A stretch of 64,000 nucleotides of DNA from an uncultured Prevotella sp. (GCA_947170265.1 CAMVSV010000004.1:1-64000), one strand, 5' to 3'; shown: positions 1 through 10,203, counted from the stretch's first letter. Translations and numbers: made by a program. Notes: generated by a model not told the origin, from the sequence alone.

Positions 1-51
1 CTCACTGTGCGGAGAATATTTTTCGTTCACATTTGTTAACTGTTTCACGGA
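1..51 (+). repeat. Partial copy (right end) of a ~270-bp interspersed repeat
   Basis: ctcactgtgcggagaatatttttcgttcacatttgttaactgtttcacgga matches 26178-26227 and the reverse complement of ~52976-53026 almost exactly; cut by the window edge. Confidence 0.85.
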
Positions 52-169
52 ATTAAGTAACTATTCAGCGATTGCGCATACCGAAGTTGTCCAAGCCTAA
101 AACAGTGCACGGATAGCTGCTCAAGATATTTGTTGGATGAATTAAAATAATTCATACTTAACTTGCCCT

Positions 170-1002
170 ATTGGCTTATGATTGAGAATATTGAAATACT
201 GCAACATTGTGAAGGCTGCTACCTTGGCATCCATCCTTGCTTATAGGCCATCAGTCTGCTTTTCATAGTTGCTTATCATCATAATATGGTCATTCAGTTT
301 AGATAACACCGTCTCAATTCTCTTCCTTAATCGTTTATATGCCCATGTGGGTTTAGTCCATTTCTTCTGGTTCAGCCTTTACGTTACATCAAGGGTTATG
401 TTTGCAGTCTCAAACAAGTCCAGCTGTACAGGGTCCCTCCGCTAACCTTTGTCTCCTAGAATCGTACAGTCATTTTACTCCCACTGCACATCCTTTAGAT
501 ATTTCAGTTCGTGCACATTGGCTGCAGTCCTATCATAGTAGTGTATTACTCCGCTGATGCCGCACAGGGCATGAAGCTTGTAGCCGTAATATTCCATGTT
601 CTGCGAGTCACAATAGCCCCACTAAGGCGCATGCTCAATGTCAGTCCTTCCCATCTTACATCTGTTGGCTCTCTCATTCTGACAGACCTTTACGGGCTTG
701 TAGTCAATGCTGAACACCGTCTCACCACCGTCTATAGCCTTGGCTATGACCTGACGGATATTCTCACCTAGCATCACGGTCTTCTTGCTACGCTGGTTGA
801 GCTGACTACGGGTAATCAGGTTGGGTATGGCTCCATTACACTCTGTGTTCACTCTGTTGAAGAGATAATTCTCACTGTCTATACTGAATGCCTCTGCTGT
901 AATGGAAAGTGCCACCACCTCCAGATCGGAGAACGTGGCTACAACACCGCAGCGAGTTCCATTCCCCTTCTCATTTACTTGATTTCCTGAAATTGTTTGC
1001 AT
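170..1002 (-). pseudogene. Degraded IS982-like DDE transposase
   Basis: Minus ORF 622-1002 has IS982-type N-terminal sequence (SDLEVVALSITAEAFSIDSENYLFNRV...IPNLITRSQLNQRSKKTVMLGENIRQ...FSIDYKPVKVC); the remaining C-terminal part is broken by frameshifts and stops. Confidence 0.65.
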
Positions 1003-1161
1003 ATCTCAAGAATTTTTCCGAAATTTGTAACGAAGTTGTGCATGACTATGACTTTATAACTTAATAGTTTGGAGACAACTAAGTTACTAAAAACCAATAT
1101 CATGTACAACTTTTTAAGCATAAATATTTTACGAATTTAATTCAACCAACAGGTTATACAT

Positions 1162-2322
1162 ATGAAAAAAATTATCCTTACATTGTTCTTGATGCTTCCA
1201 GCTTTCATCCTGAAGGCTCAGGTCTATAACGAATCCAATTCCTTAATGAGAAAGGCATTGGTTCTATATCAGAAAGACGCTAAAGGCTTCTATCATAAGG
1301 CCGAAAACGTCAGTGTTCCTGTTGTCAATAACATCACAGATAGTTATGCGTATGACAAAAAATCTCATGAGTTATATGTTAAGACAAATAATGGTAACTG
1401 CGTAATAACCGTTGCAGACAATTATGCTAAATTCTTGAAGAAGAACAAGAATATCCCCCAATTAAAGGGTGAAGAACTTAATTCTTCTATTTCAAGAGTA
1501 AATTTGCAGTTGGAAGAACAATTTAGCCAGTTAAATGAACAGAGGCAGCGACAAATAGAAGATTCAATAGCAAAAGCAAAAGCGGATTCTATCGAGCGAG
1601 TCAGACAAGATTCTATCCGTCTCGCTCGGATTGCATCACAAAAGGAAAGTTATCGTAATGCTCACAATTGGAGGTGGGTTCCTATTTCTAGGAATTCTTT
1701 ATCTTGTTCTTTATGCAGTAAATCAGTCTATTCAGAGGACTCAATTTTCTGCATAGGGTTCAGAAATGACACTTTATATCATGTTACAAGTGAAAATTTC
1801 GCACTGGGTGAAACCTATCTGAAAATTCATCCCATGCACGTTTCGTCCACTCTAAAATCTAACGAAAAATTCCGCTATCACATTGAAGTATATGGTGACA
1901 GTCTAAGGACTTGTGATGAATCTTTTATGGATGACCCCGATTTTTACAATTACATGTTTATATCAAAAGCTGCTGATCGTGTTAAAGCCGAAGCACCTTA
2001 TGGATATTTCAATAATTGGGGATGGGATAGTGAATACGGAGCTGTTTCTTTCCATTTTGAATACACTAACACGAATAAAGCAACCATCAAGTATATAGAC
2101 GTATATTGGACTATTACAAATGATGTTAATGATGTCAGAAAGTCTGGCCATTTCAAAGGAACTGGGCCGTTAGAAGAATGGGAATCGGCAAGTTGGAACT
2201 GGGATTATTCCTCATATTATGTCGCTGGAGATGCTTCAAATATGCAGATTACAAAAGTCATACTAACATATACCAATGGAACACAAAAAACATTATCTAA
2301 GTCTATGTTAAGATTTGACTAA
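1162..2322 (+). CDS. Hypothetical secreted protein with coiled-coil segment
   Basis: 386-aa ORF with signal peptide (MKKIILTLFLMLPAFILKAQ), then a Q/E/R/K-rich coiled coil; no family recognised. Confidence 0.75.
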   Translation: MKKIILTLFLMLPAFILKAQVYNESNSLMRKALVLYQKDAKGFYHKAENVSVPVVNNITDSYAYDKKSHELYVKTNNGNCVITVADNYAKFLKKNKNIPQLKGEELNSSISRVNLQLEEQFSQLNEQRQRQIEDSIAKAKADSIERVRQDSIRLARIASQKESYRNAHNWRWVPISRNSLSCSLCSKSVYSEDSIFCIGFRNDTLYHVTSENFALGETYLKIHPMHVSSTLKSNEKFRYHIEVYGDSLRTCDESFMDDPDFYNYMFISKAADRVKAEAPYGYFNNWGWDSEYGAVSFHFEYTNTNKATIKYIDVYWTITNDVNDVRKSGHFKGTGPLEEWESASWNWDYSSYYVAGDASNMQITKVILTYTNGTQKTLSKSMLRFD

Positions 2323-2575
2323 ATTTAATATCTAACTTATGAAATACGGAATTGCTTGTTGAATTCGCGAATGGGAATTGTGTTAACCTTATGTTAAAAC
2401 AGACACAGGGTTATGTAGGTGCGCCCAGATTACCTACGAAATGAATTATAGAACAGCTTCGGGAGAGACTTGAACTGTATTCGCTGAATAGTTACAATTA
2501 GCATTATTCTATTTGCAAGTATATTGCACTGTAGTAGTGCCGACGAAGACATAGTGTACAAATAGCCATAAAACA

Positions 2576-2603
2576 AAAAGAGCTCCACTTGGGAGCTCTT
2601 TTA
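2576..2603. terminator. Terminator hairpin
   Basis: aaaaagagctccacttgggagctctttta between convergent genes. Confidence 0.75.
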
Positions 2604-2606
2604 TTA

Positions 2607-3920
2607 TCATACAGGATTGTTTTCTGCAAATATTTTCATACGTTCCTCAAGTTGGGCATATTGATGATCCTCTATGAACGAGGTGCAGACCCGCAGTCCC
2701 TCCTGATGGCTGCCGGTGGTGACCAGACAGATGGCAGACACTCCGTAGTACATCAGTTCATGGGCAAGCTTTCCACTGGTCATGCCAGGATAGCCTATGG
2801 TGAAATAGAAGCCATCGGCAACGGGCTCGTCAAGATCCTTGTCGTAGACGATGTGGAAGTTATGTCTGCAGAAGATGTCCTTGAGCTTGTGGGCTCGCTC
2901 GCCATAGACTTTTATCTCGCTGCGGAAATCGTATTTCCCGTCGGCGGCGGCACCGAGCATGGCTGCCATGGCATACTGTGCCGAATGGCTCGTGCCCGAG
3001 GACAGAGCATAGAGCATGCGTGTGGAGAACACGAGACCAAATGGCAGTCCTTCGTAACGAGCAGCGAGGTCGGGATAGTGACGATGGAACAGTTTGTCGC
3101 TGATGCATGTCACACCGATGCGTTCACCTGCATAGCTGAATGCCTTTGAACCGCTGATGAGCAGTATGTAGTTGTCGGTATAGCGCGCCACTGATGGCTG
3201 ATAAGGAGGTTCAAAGGGCGTTGACAGGTCTTTTCTGAAGTCCATGGCGAAATATGCGAGGTCTTCCATTATGACCACATCGTATTTATTTGCCAGCTCA
3301 CCTATAATCTGCAGCTCGTCTTCTGTCATGCATATCCACGATGGATTGTTGGGGTTGCTGTAGACTATGGCACAGATATTACCTTTGCTGAGATAGCTCT
3401 CGAGCTTTCCGCGGAGCTTGTCGCCACGGTAGTCATACACATCGAAAGTCTCATAGTTCACGCCTTGTACCTGCAGTTGCATCTTCTGCACGGGGAAACC
3501 TGGGTCAATGAAGAGCACTGTGTCTTTCTTCTTGTCGGCTTGCGAGCAAGTGAGGAAAGAGGCGAAGGTGCCCTGCATGCTACCGCTTACAGGCACACAG
3601 CCCTCTGGGGCAATGTCTACATTGATGAAAGCCTTGACGAAGCGCGAAGCCTGACGCTTGAGCTCGGGCAGTCCCTGAATGTCGGGATAGAGATTGGCAA
3701 TGCCGTCTTGCAGCGCTTTCACCTGAGCATCTACGCCTACCTTTGCTGCCGGCAGTCCTGGTATGCCCATCTCCATCTTTATGAACTCTACTCCCGATGT
3801 TTTTTCGGCGAAGGCAGCCACCTGCTTAACCTCGCGTATGGTGGCTTTGGCAAAGTCTTGTATGCCGAAGTCGGCAATGAGCTTGTCAACTACTTCTTTC
3901 TTTATAGGTGTGGGCTTCAT
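2607..3920 (-). CDS. PLP-dependent aminotransferase (class I/II)
   Basis: 437 aa; NPNNPSW, SGSKAFSYAGERIG PLP-lysine region; overlaps the upstream iorB by 4 bp. Confidence 0.9.
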   Translation of the reverse strand: MKPTPIKKEVVDKLIADFGIQDFAKATIREVKQVAAFAEKTSGVEFIKMEMGIPGLPAAKVGVDAQVKALQDGIANLYPDIQGLPELKRQASRFVKAFINVDIAPEGCVPVSGSMQGTFASFLTCSQADKKKDTVLFIDPGFPVQKMQLQVQGVNYETFDVYDYRGDKLRGKLESYLSKGNICAIVYSNPNNPSWICMTEDELQIIGELANKYDVVIMEDLAYFAMDFRKDLSTPFEPPYQPSVARYTDNYILLISGSKAFSYAGERIGVTCISDKLFHRHYPDLAARYEGLPFGLVFSTRMLYALSSGTSHSAQYAMAAMLGAAADGKYDFRSEIKVYGERAHKLKDIFCRHNFHIVYDKDLDEPVADGFYFTIGYPGMTSGKLAHELMYYGVSAICLVTTGSHQEGLRVCTSFIEDHQYAQLEERMKIFAENNPV

Positions 3921-4489
3921 CGTTGTGCCTCCCTTCCGAGTGCGAGAGCCTTGATGTTGGCATCCACTACGGCTTCGCCCTTGCGTCCGAACACGTTGCG
4001 TATGGCTTCTTCAAGTTTCTCATATTCAATGCCGAGAGCCTTCTGTGCTGCTCCGAGGAGTATCACATTGGCTGAGCGTGGCACGTTGTTGTCTTTAGCC
4101 AGCTGTTCAATGTCCACCATTATCACGTTGGGAAGCTTGGCAAGGTCTGCCTTGATGTCACTGAGCTCAGGATAGTTAGGAATGTTGACAAAAGGCTCAC
4201 TTGAGGTGATGATCCATCCGTTTTCACTCAGATAAGGCAGGTAGCGCAATGCTTCCATGGGTTCCATGGAGATAATCACGTCGGCTGATCCTTTGGCTAT
4301 GAGGTCGCTGTTGATAGGGTTGGACGATAGGCGGAGGTTGCTTTGCACGTCGCCTCCTCGCTGTGACATTCCGTGAACCTCGGCCTGCTTGATATACAGG
4401 TTTTCATTCATGGCTGCTTCGCCAATGATGGTGGCTATGGAGAGTATGCCTTGACCTCCCACTCCACAAAGTATGATATCTGTTTTCAT
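3917..4489 (-). CDS. iorB: Indolepyruvate oxidoreductase subunit beta
   Basis: MKTDIILCGVGGQGILSIATIIGEAA...EVHGMSQRGGDVQSNLRLS is typical of the 2-oxoacid oxidoreductase gamma/IorB fold. Confidence 0.9.
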   Translation of the reverse strand: MKTDIILCGVGGQGILSIATIIGEAAMNENLYIKQAEVHGMSQRGGDVQSNLRLSSNPINSDLIAKGSADVIISMEPMEALRYLPYLSENGWIITSSEPFVNIPNYPELSDIKADLAKLPNVIMVDIEQLAKDNNVPRSANVILLGAAQKALGIEYEKLEEAIRNVFGRKGEAVVDANIKALALGREAQR

Positions 4490-4543
4490 GATGTATTATC
4501 GGCTTTTGTTTGTTATTATTAATCAGGACTCATTTGTGTCAGC

Positions 4544-6148
4544 TTACTCGGCTTGTTTCTTTTCTGCATTCTTCTGGCGTGCATGACGACGGAGCGTCTG
4601 TATGCACTCACGCTGCGGAATGATTACCGACACTCCATTGTAGTTGATTTCCTCGCGGATGATACGAGTGATTTCCTCCATGTTCTTGGGCAGGGGCACC
4701 ACCACATGCAGATGTTCGCGTTCCACGCCGAGAGCCAGGCAGATGGCTTCGAACTTATGGGTACCGGCAGAGTCTTGACCACCAGTCATGGCGGTGGTGA
4801 GGTTGTCGCTTATCACAACAGTGATGTTAGCCTTGTCGTTGACAGCATCGAGAAGACCTGTCATGCCCGAATGGGTGAAGGTGGAGTCGCCGATGATGGC
4901 AATGGCAGGGAATACGCCGGCATCGGCAGCACCCTTTGCCATGGTTATGGATGCTCCCATGTCTACACAACTGTCGATGGCTTGGTAGGGAGGCAGAGCT
5001 CCAAGGGTGTAACAACCGATGTCACCAAAGATACGTGCCTCGGGGTATTCGGCAGCCACTTGGTTGAGAGCGGTATAGACATCGCGGTGACCACAGCCCT
5101 TGCAGAGCTGGGGTGGACGTCCAGCCAGATGGATGGCGGGCGGGAAAGCCTGCGGACATTCTGATCCGAAGGCAGCAGCTACACAATCGGGAGTGAGTTC
5201 GCCAGTACGGGGCAAGTCACCGGTGAGGCGTCCCTTGATGTCATAGCCTGCACCGAGCAGGCCTTTCACCTGTTCCTCAACAAAAGGCTGACCGTCTTCC
5301 ACGATGAGCAGGGAGTCGCTGTTCTCGGCCAGAGCTTTGATTTTGTCGGCGGGAAGAGGATACTGCGATACCTTGAGCAGTGATATCTCGGAGGGCATCA
5401 CCTCGCACACATAGTTATAGGCAATGCCGCATGCTATCACGCCGAGACCTTTCTTAGCTGAGAGCTGCAGCTTGTTGAAAGCACTATCTTCTGATGAGGA
5501 GGCTAGCTGTGGCTGCTTCCCTATGAGCGAAGCATACTGGCGGCGGGCATTTCCGGGAAGAAGCACCCAGTGGCTACGTTCATTGTCTGGATTGAGAGCA
5601 TTTTGCTCAATGGCTTCGCCCACCTCCACGGCAGCACGGGAGTGTGCCAATCGCGTGACTATTCTCAGCAGTACAGGTAACTTCATGCGCTCAGACAGCT
5701 CAAAGGCATAAGGCATCATGTCGTAGGCTTCCTGCTGTGTAGAGGGTTCTATGATTGGTATCATGGCGAACTTTCCATAGAAACGGGAGTCCTGCTCATT
5801 CTGAGAAGAGTGCATTGACGGGTCGTCGGCAGCTACCACCACCAGACCTCCATTGACACCAGTGACACCAGCATTGACAAAAGCGTCGGCGCACACGTTC
5901 ATGCCGACATGCTTCATGCATACCAGAGCGCGCTTGCCGGCATACGACATGCCAAGAGCACCCTCCATGGCTGTTTTCTCATTTGTGCACCAGCGGCTTC
6001 TCACACCGCGTTGCTTAGCTAAGGCATTGCTCTGAATAAACTCTGTGATCTCGGTGGAAGGCGTACCTGGATAAGCATATACGCCCGACAGACCGGCATT
6101 GATAGCTCCCAATGCTATGGCCTCATCGCCTAAAAGTAATTTCTTCAT
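4544..6148 (-). CDS. iorA: Indolepyruvate ferredoxin oxidoreductase subunit alpha
   Basis: MKKLLLGDEAIALGAINAGLSGVYAYPGTPSTEI; LCKGCGHRD TPP region; GDIGCYTLG. Confidence 0.9.
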   Translation of the reverse strand: MKKLLLGDEAIALGAINAGLSGVYAYPGTPSTEITEFIQSNALAKQRGVRSRWCTNEKTAMEGALGMSYAGKRALVCMKHVGMNVCADAFVNAGVTGVNGGLVVVAADDPSMHSSQNEQDSRFYGKFAMIPIIEPSTQQEAYDMMPYAFELSERMKLPVLLRIVTRLAHSRAAVEVGEAIEQNALNPDNERSHWVLLPGNARRQYASLIGKQPQLASSSEDSAFNKLQLSAKKGLGVIACGIAYNYVCEVMPSEISLLKVSQYPLPADKIKALAENSDSLLIVEDGQPFVEEQVKGLLGAGYDIKGRLTGDLPRTGELTPDCVAAAFGSECPQAFPPAIHLAGRPPQLCKGCGHRDVYTALNQVAAEYPEARIFGDIGCYTLGALPPYQAIDSCVDMGASITMAKGAADAGVFPAIAIIGDSTFTHSGMTGLLDAVNDKANITVVISDNLTTAMTGGQDSAGTHKFEAICLALGVEREHLHVVVPLPKNMEEITRIIREEINYNGVSVIIPQRECIQTLRRHARQKNAEKKQAE

Positions 6149-6213
6149 ATCTATTTTACTTAAAATTTGTATTCATAATGTTATGCTGCAAAATCAAAAG
6201 GATGATTGCCATG

Positions 6214-6969
6214 CTAAATGTCAATGGTGAATCTATCGGCATCAGAGAGAACCGGAAAACGCTTTCGGCAATCACTGACCACGGTAGGACTAATATCAAC
6301 TTCCACCAATGCCTCCTTGCTGTGACCGTCACTTGCAAGCAGTCTGCCAAACGGGTCGAAAACCACGGAGTTGCCACCATAGCTTATCACTCCATCCGAG
6401 CCGGCACTGTTGGCACCTACTACATAGCACTGGTTCTCAATGGCTCGTGCCTGAGTGAGACTGAGCCATGCACCGATGCGCGATGCCGGCCAGTTGGCTG
6501 AGAGCAGGAGGCAGTCGTAGTCGCCACGGTTGCGGAGCCACACCGGAAAACGAAGGTCGTAGCATACGGCAAGCATGAAACGCACACCTCCGTAGCTTAC
6601 CACCACCCTGCTACTGCCCTCGCTGACGAGTCCTTTCTCAGAACCGAAGGCATGACGCTTGTCATAGTAATGTTCTGTGCCGTCGGGAGAGATGAAGAAC
6701 AGCCTGTTGAAAACCTGAGATCCATCTCTGACAGCCACGCTGCCAGCCACGGCGGCATGGTGGAAAGCCGACACCTTGCGCATCCACTCCATGACCATTG
6801 GTGAACAGTTGAGTACGCTGTCGTCAAGTCGGCAGAGAGGTGTGGCAAAGAGTTCCGGCAGCACAATCATGTCTGTGTTGCCAACACCCTTGATCTGACA
6901 TTCCACTTTCCTCAGATTGCTTTCTATGTTGCCAGAGTAGGTTTCTGTTTGTAAAAGCGATAGCTTCAT
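6214..6969 (-). CDS. Carbon-nitrogen hydrolase (nitrilase superfamily, omega-amidase-like)
   Basis: IVLPELFATPL, YDKRHAFGSE, LAVCYDLRFPVWLRN contain the Glu-Lys-Cys triad; start chosen at MKLSLLQTE (ORF track extends to 7002). Confidence 0.85.
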   Translation of the reverse strand: MKLSLLQTETYSGNIESNLRKVECQIKGVGNTDMIVLPELFATPLCRLDDSVLNCSPMVMEWMRKVSAFHHAAVAGSVAVRDGSQVFNRLFFISPDGTEHYYDKRHAFGSEKGLVSEGSSRVVVSYGGVRFMLAVCYDLRFPVWLRNRGDYDCLLLSANWPASRIGAWLSLTQARAIENQCYVVGANSAGSDGVISYGGNSVVFDPFGRLLASDGHSKEALVEVDISPTVVSDCRKRFPVLSDADRFTIDI

Positions 6970-7176
6970 TGACTTATTCCTTACGGTTTGCACTCCAAAC
7001 AACAGTTATTGTGATGAAATGCCCTGCAAAGGTAAAAAAATTATTTCAAACAGACACACCTATTATAAATAATACAAGCTTTTCATAAACTATAGGCAGA
7101 AATGGCGTTTATGAGGTAAAAAGAAAATGAGAAAGCTGACACAATAAACATTGCAACAACTGCGTTATAGATAGGT

Positions 7177-9597
7177 ATGATGAAACTTGGGAACAAACAC
7201 ATAATTATCATTGTGCTGACAATAATGGTGCTGATGCCACTAAAAGCCCTGTCGCAAAGCTTCACCCTGCAGGGAAAGGTGTCAGACATGGAAGGCAACC
7301 CGATAGAACTGGCATCGGTGTCTGTGCTCTCACAAGGCAAGTTGGTGATGACCAACCTCAAAGGTGAGTTCACTATGGACCTGCACTCCGACGACTCGGT
7401 AGCTGTAAGATTCTCGATGATTGGCTACAAGAGCAAGACAAGAGTGCTCAGACGACCACGAGGCAAACAGACACTGCTCATACAACTTGCCGACGACAAC
7501 ACACTCGGCGAGGTAGTAGTAGAAGGCAAGACACCACAACACGGAACAACACAACAGCTCGACATAAAAGACATGCAGGCAGCACCGTCAGCGTCGGGCA
7601 ATGCCGTAGAGGAAATGATACAGAGTCAGGCGGGAGTATCCACACACAATGAACTGTCGTCGCAATACAATGTTAGAGGAGGCTCGTTCGACGAGAACTC
7701 GGTATATATAAATAATGTGGAAGTCTATCGCCCATTCCTCGTCAGGAGTGGACAACAGGAAGGACTGTCTATAATAAATGCCGACATGGTGGAAGGCATT
7801 GGATTCTCAACAGGTGGTTATGAAGCCAAGTATGGCGACAAGATGTCGTCGGCACTTGACATAACATACAAGAAGTTAAAGCCCAAGAGCGGACAAGATG
7901 CCTATGCCGAGGGTAACATTACTGCAAGCCTGCTCGGTGCGAGCGGTTATGTGGGACTGGGCACAAAGAAGCTTTCGTGGCTCAATGGCATAAGATACAA
8001 GACAAACAAATACCTGCTGGGCTCACTTGAGACAACTGGCGAATACAAGCCAAGCTTTCTTGACTATCAGACATACCTTTGCTGGGAACCATCAAAACGA
8101 TGGCAGATAGACTTCATCGGAAACATCTCGGAGAACCATTACGACTTCCAGCCGAAAGACAGAGAGACAAACTTCGGAACAATGGAAAACGTGAAGTCAT
8201 TTAAAGTGTATTTCGACGGAAAGGAAAAAGACCTGTTCCGCACGTTCTTTGGCACTCTCGGCATCACCTATAAACTAAAAGACAACAAAACTAGCATATC
8301 GCTACTCACATCGGCATTCTCTACAAAAGAACAGGAACGCTACGACATACAAGGCCAATACTGGCTCACACAGACAGAGACCAGCGAGAACCTCGGAGTG
8401 GGTACATACATGGAACACTCACGCGACTACCTCAGAGCCAATGTGGTAAGCATGAAACTCATGGCACGCCATCGCACACTACATCACGAGATAGAGAGTG
8501 GGCTGACATTCAAAAGCGAAAACATCAAAGAGAATTCACGCGAATATGAATACCGCGACTCAGCAGGCTACAGTGTGCCACATACAGGAGAAGACTTGTA
8601 TATGATATACTCGCTAAGGGCAAGAAATGAGCTCAAGGCAAAACGCATCGAGGCTTACCTGCAGGACACATGGCGCTGGCGCTCAGGAAACGACTCCATA
8701 CCAACACTCTATACGCTGAACTACGGTGTGAGATTTGCTCACTGGGACTTCAACAAGGAAAGTATCGTTTCACCAAGAGCATCGCTGAGCATAGTGCCGT
8801 CATGGAACAGAGACGTAACCTTCAGGATAGCTACTGGATTATACTACCAAGCCCCATTCTACAAAGAACTGAGGGACACGACAACAATAAACGGCATTAC
8901 CTATGCCAACCTCAACAAGAAGATAAAAAGCCAGAGGTCTATACACATCATCGGATCCATGGATTACAGATTTCAGATGATGGAAAGACCATTCAAATTC
9001 ACGACAGAAATATACTATAAGGCACTGTCAAACCTCGTGCCCTACTCGGTGAGCAACGTAAAGGTAACATACTACGGCGACAACAAATGCTCGGGACATG
9101 CTGCCGGACTCGACCTGAAACTCTTCGGAGAGTTTGTGCCTGGATCCGACTCGTGGCTGTCGCTGAGTGTAATGGACACGAAAATGAGCCTCAACGGGAA
9201 AAAGATACCATTGCCTACCGATCAGAGATATGCCGTGAACCTGTACTTCACTGACTATTTCCCAGGAACGACAAAATGGAAGATGTCGCTCAAACTGGCT
9301 TATGCAGACGGATTACCATTTTCTGCCCCTCACAAGGAACTTGAAAAAAACTCTTTCAGAGCTCCAGCCTACAAGCGTGCAGACATAGGAATGAGCTACA
9401 GGTTGCTTGACAATAGCGACAGAACAAAGAAAAGCATATTCAAAAATATATGGCTGGGAGTGGACTGCCTGAACCTTTTTGGAATAAACAACGTCAATTC
9501 ATACTACTGGATAACTGACGTGACAAGCCAGCAATATGCCGTACCCAACTACCTCACTGGAAGACAGATAAACGGCAGGGTGCTCTTTGAATTCTAA
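7177..9597 (+). CDS. TonB-dependent receptor with carboxypeptidase-regulatory-like domain
   Basis: Signal peptide, LQGKVSDMEGNPIELASVSV CarboxypepD_reg-like domain, plug region NVRGGSFDENSVYINNVEVYRP, C-terminal beta strand ending in F. Confidence 0.9.
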   Translation: MMKLGNKHIIIIVLTIMVLMPLKALSQSFTLQGKVSDMEGNPIELASVSVLSQGKLVMTNLKGEFTMDLHSDDSVAVRFSMIGYKSKTRVLRRPRGKQTLLIQLADDNTLGEVVVEGKTPQHGTTQQLDIKDMQAAPSASGNAVEEMIQSQAGVSTHNELSSQYNVRGGSFDENSVYINNVEVYRPFLVRSGQQEGLSIINADMVEGIGFSTGGYEAKYGDKMSSALDITYKKLKPKSGQDAYAEGNITASLLGASGYVGLGTKKLSWLNGIRYKTNKYLLGSLETTGEYKPSFLDYQTYLCWEPSKRWQIDFIGNISENHYDFQPKDRETNFGTMENVKSFKVYFDGKEKDLFRTFFGTLGITYKLKDNKTSISLLTSAFSTKEQERYDIQGQYWLTQTETSENLGVGTYMEHSRDYLRANVVSMKLMARHRTLHHEIESGLTFKSENIKENSREYEYRDSAGYSVPHTGEDLYMIYSLRARNELKAKRIEAYLQDTWRWRSGNDSIPTLYTLNYGVRFAHWDFNKESIVSPRASLSIVPSWNRDVTFRIATGLYYQAPFYKELRDTTTINGITYANLNKKIKSQRSIHIIGSMDYRFQMMERPFKFTTEIYYKALSNLVPYSVSNVKVTYYGDNKCSGHAAGLDLKLFGEFVPGSDSWLSLSVMDTKMSLNGKKIPLPTDQRYAVNLYFTDYFPGTTKWKMSLKLAYADGLPFSAPHKELEKNSFRAPAYKRADIGMSYRLLDNSDRTKKSIFKNIWLGVDCLNLFGINNVNSYYWITDVTSQQYAVPNYLTGRQINGRVLFEF

Positions 9598-9671
9598 AAA
9601 GAATAACAGGATGACACAAAAAACCGCCAAAAATAATCAATAAAAAATTTGGCAGATTAAAAATAAAACCA

Positions 9672-9679
9672 TACCTTTG
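9672..9679 (+). promoter_or_regulatory. Bacteroidetes -7 element (TACCTTTG) for the tRNA-Ser/tRNA-Glu pair
   Basis: TACCTTTG with TTG at 9649-9651, 20-nt spacer. Confidence 0.7.
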
Positions 9680-9724
9680 CAACCGCATTTGAGAACAATG
9701 TCTGGGATTTCAAAAACGAACCAA

Positions 9725-9811
9725 GGAAGGATGGGTGAGTGGCTGAAACCAGCAGTTTGCTAAACTGCCGTACGGGTTACCGTACCGGGGGTTCGAATCC
9801 CCCTCCTTCCG
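9725..9811 (+). tRNA. tRNA-Ser (GCT)
   Basis: GGAAGGA/TCCTTCC acceptor stem, tttGCTaaa anticodon loop, long variable arm (ccgtacgggttaccgtaccgg), GGGGGTTCGAATCCCCC T arm. Confidence 0.95.
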
Positions 9812-9852
9812 CAAAGGAGGTTTCGGGCATCAGAGTAGAGTGCAAGGCGAAT

Positions 9853-9924
9853 GGTCGATTCATCTAATGGTTAGGATACAAGATTCTCAATCTTGGCATA
9901 GGGGTTCGATTCCCCTATCGACTA
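9853..9924 (+). tRNA. tRNA-Glu (CTC)
   Basis: GGTCGAT/ATCGACT acceptor, CAAGA-TTCTCAA-TCTTG anticodon arm, AGGGGTTCGATTCCCCT T arm. Confidence 0.93.
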
Positions 9925-9926
9925 CA

Positions 9927-9959
9927 AAGAGAGAACTCATGACAGGGTTCTCTTTTTTA
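9927..9959 (+). terminator. Rho-independent terminator after the tRNA pair
   Basis: agagagaactcatgacagggttctctttttta hairpin plus T-run. Confidence 0.7.
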
Positions 9960-10203
9960 TTTGTGTCATTCCCAAATACCTTTAATTTAAACACCATGTA
10001 CAGTATTGTTTTTAATCTGTACACTTCAGGACATCCTAACCATAACCTTCAATGCTATCCAAATATTTGTGGAGCATTACTATTCTTCCAAAGTTAAGCA
10101 AGCTCTCAACTATCATACAATGTTTTTGCGTGACTTTTGACACCTACGAAGTTACTGTATCTCGGAAAAACTCAAATGTTTTTGTTTTTTCACTTGATTT
10201 GCG

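Larger units (their letters stand above)
57..2495. mobile_element. Possible remnant mobile element bounded by a 15-bp perfect inverted repeat
   Basis: gtaactattcagcga at 57-71 and its reverse complement tcgctgaatagttac at 2481-2495; encloses the transposase remnant and one cargo ORF; AATTA lies at 51-55 and 2496-2500. Confidence 0.4.

Noticed and set aside
3465-4175. Long ORFs antisense to real genes (e.g. 3465-4175 +, 4553-5164 +, 48212-49096 -, 43675-44610 +, 10450-11157 -)
   Set aside because: They mirror strongly supported genes on the opposite strand, have skewed composition, no family resemblance and no upstream signals.
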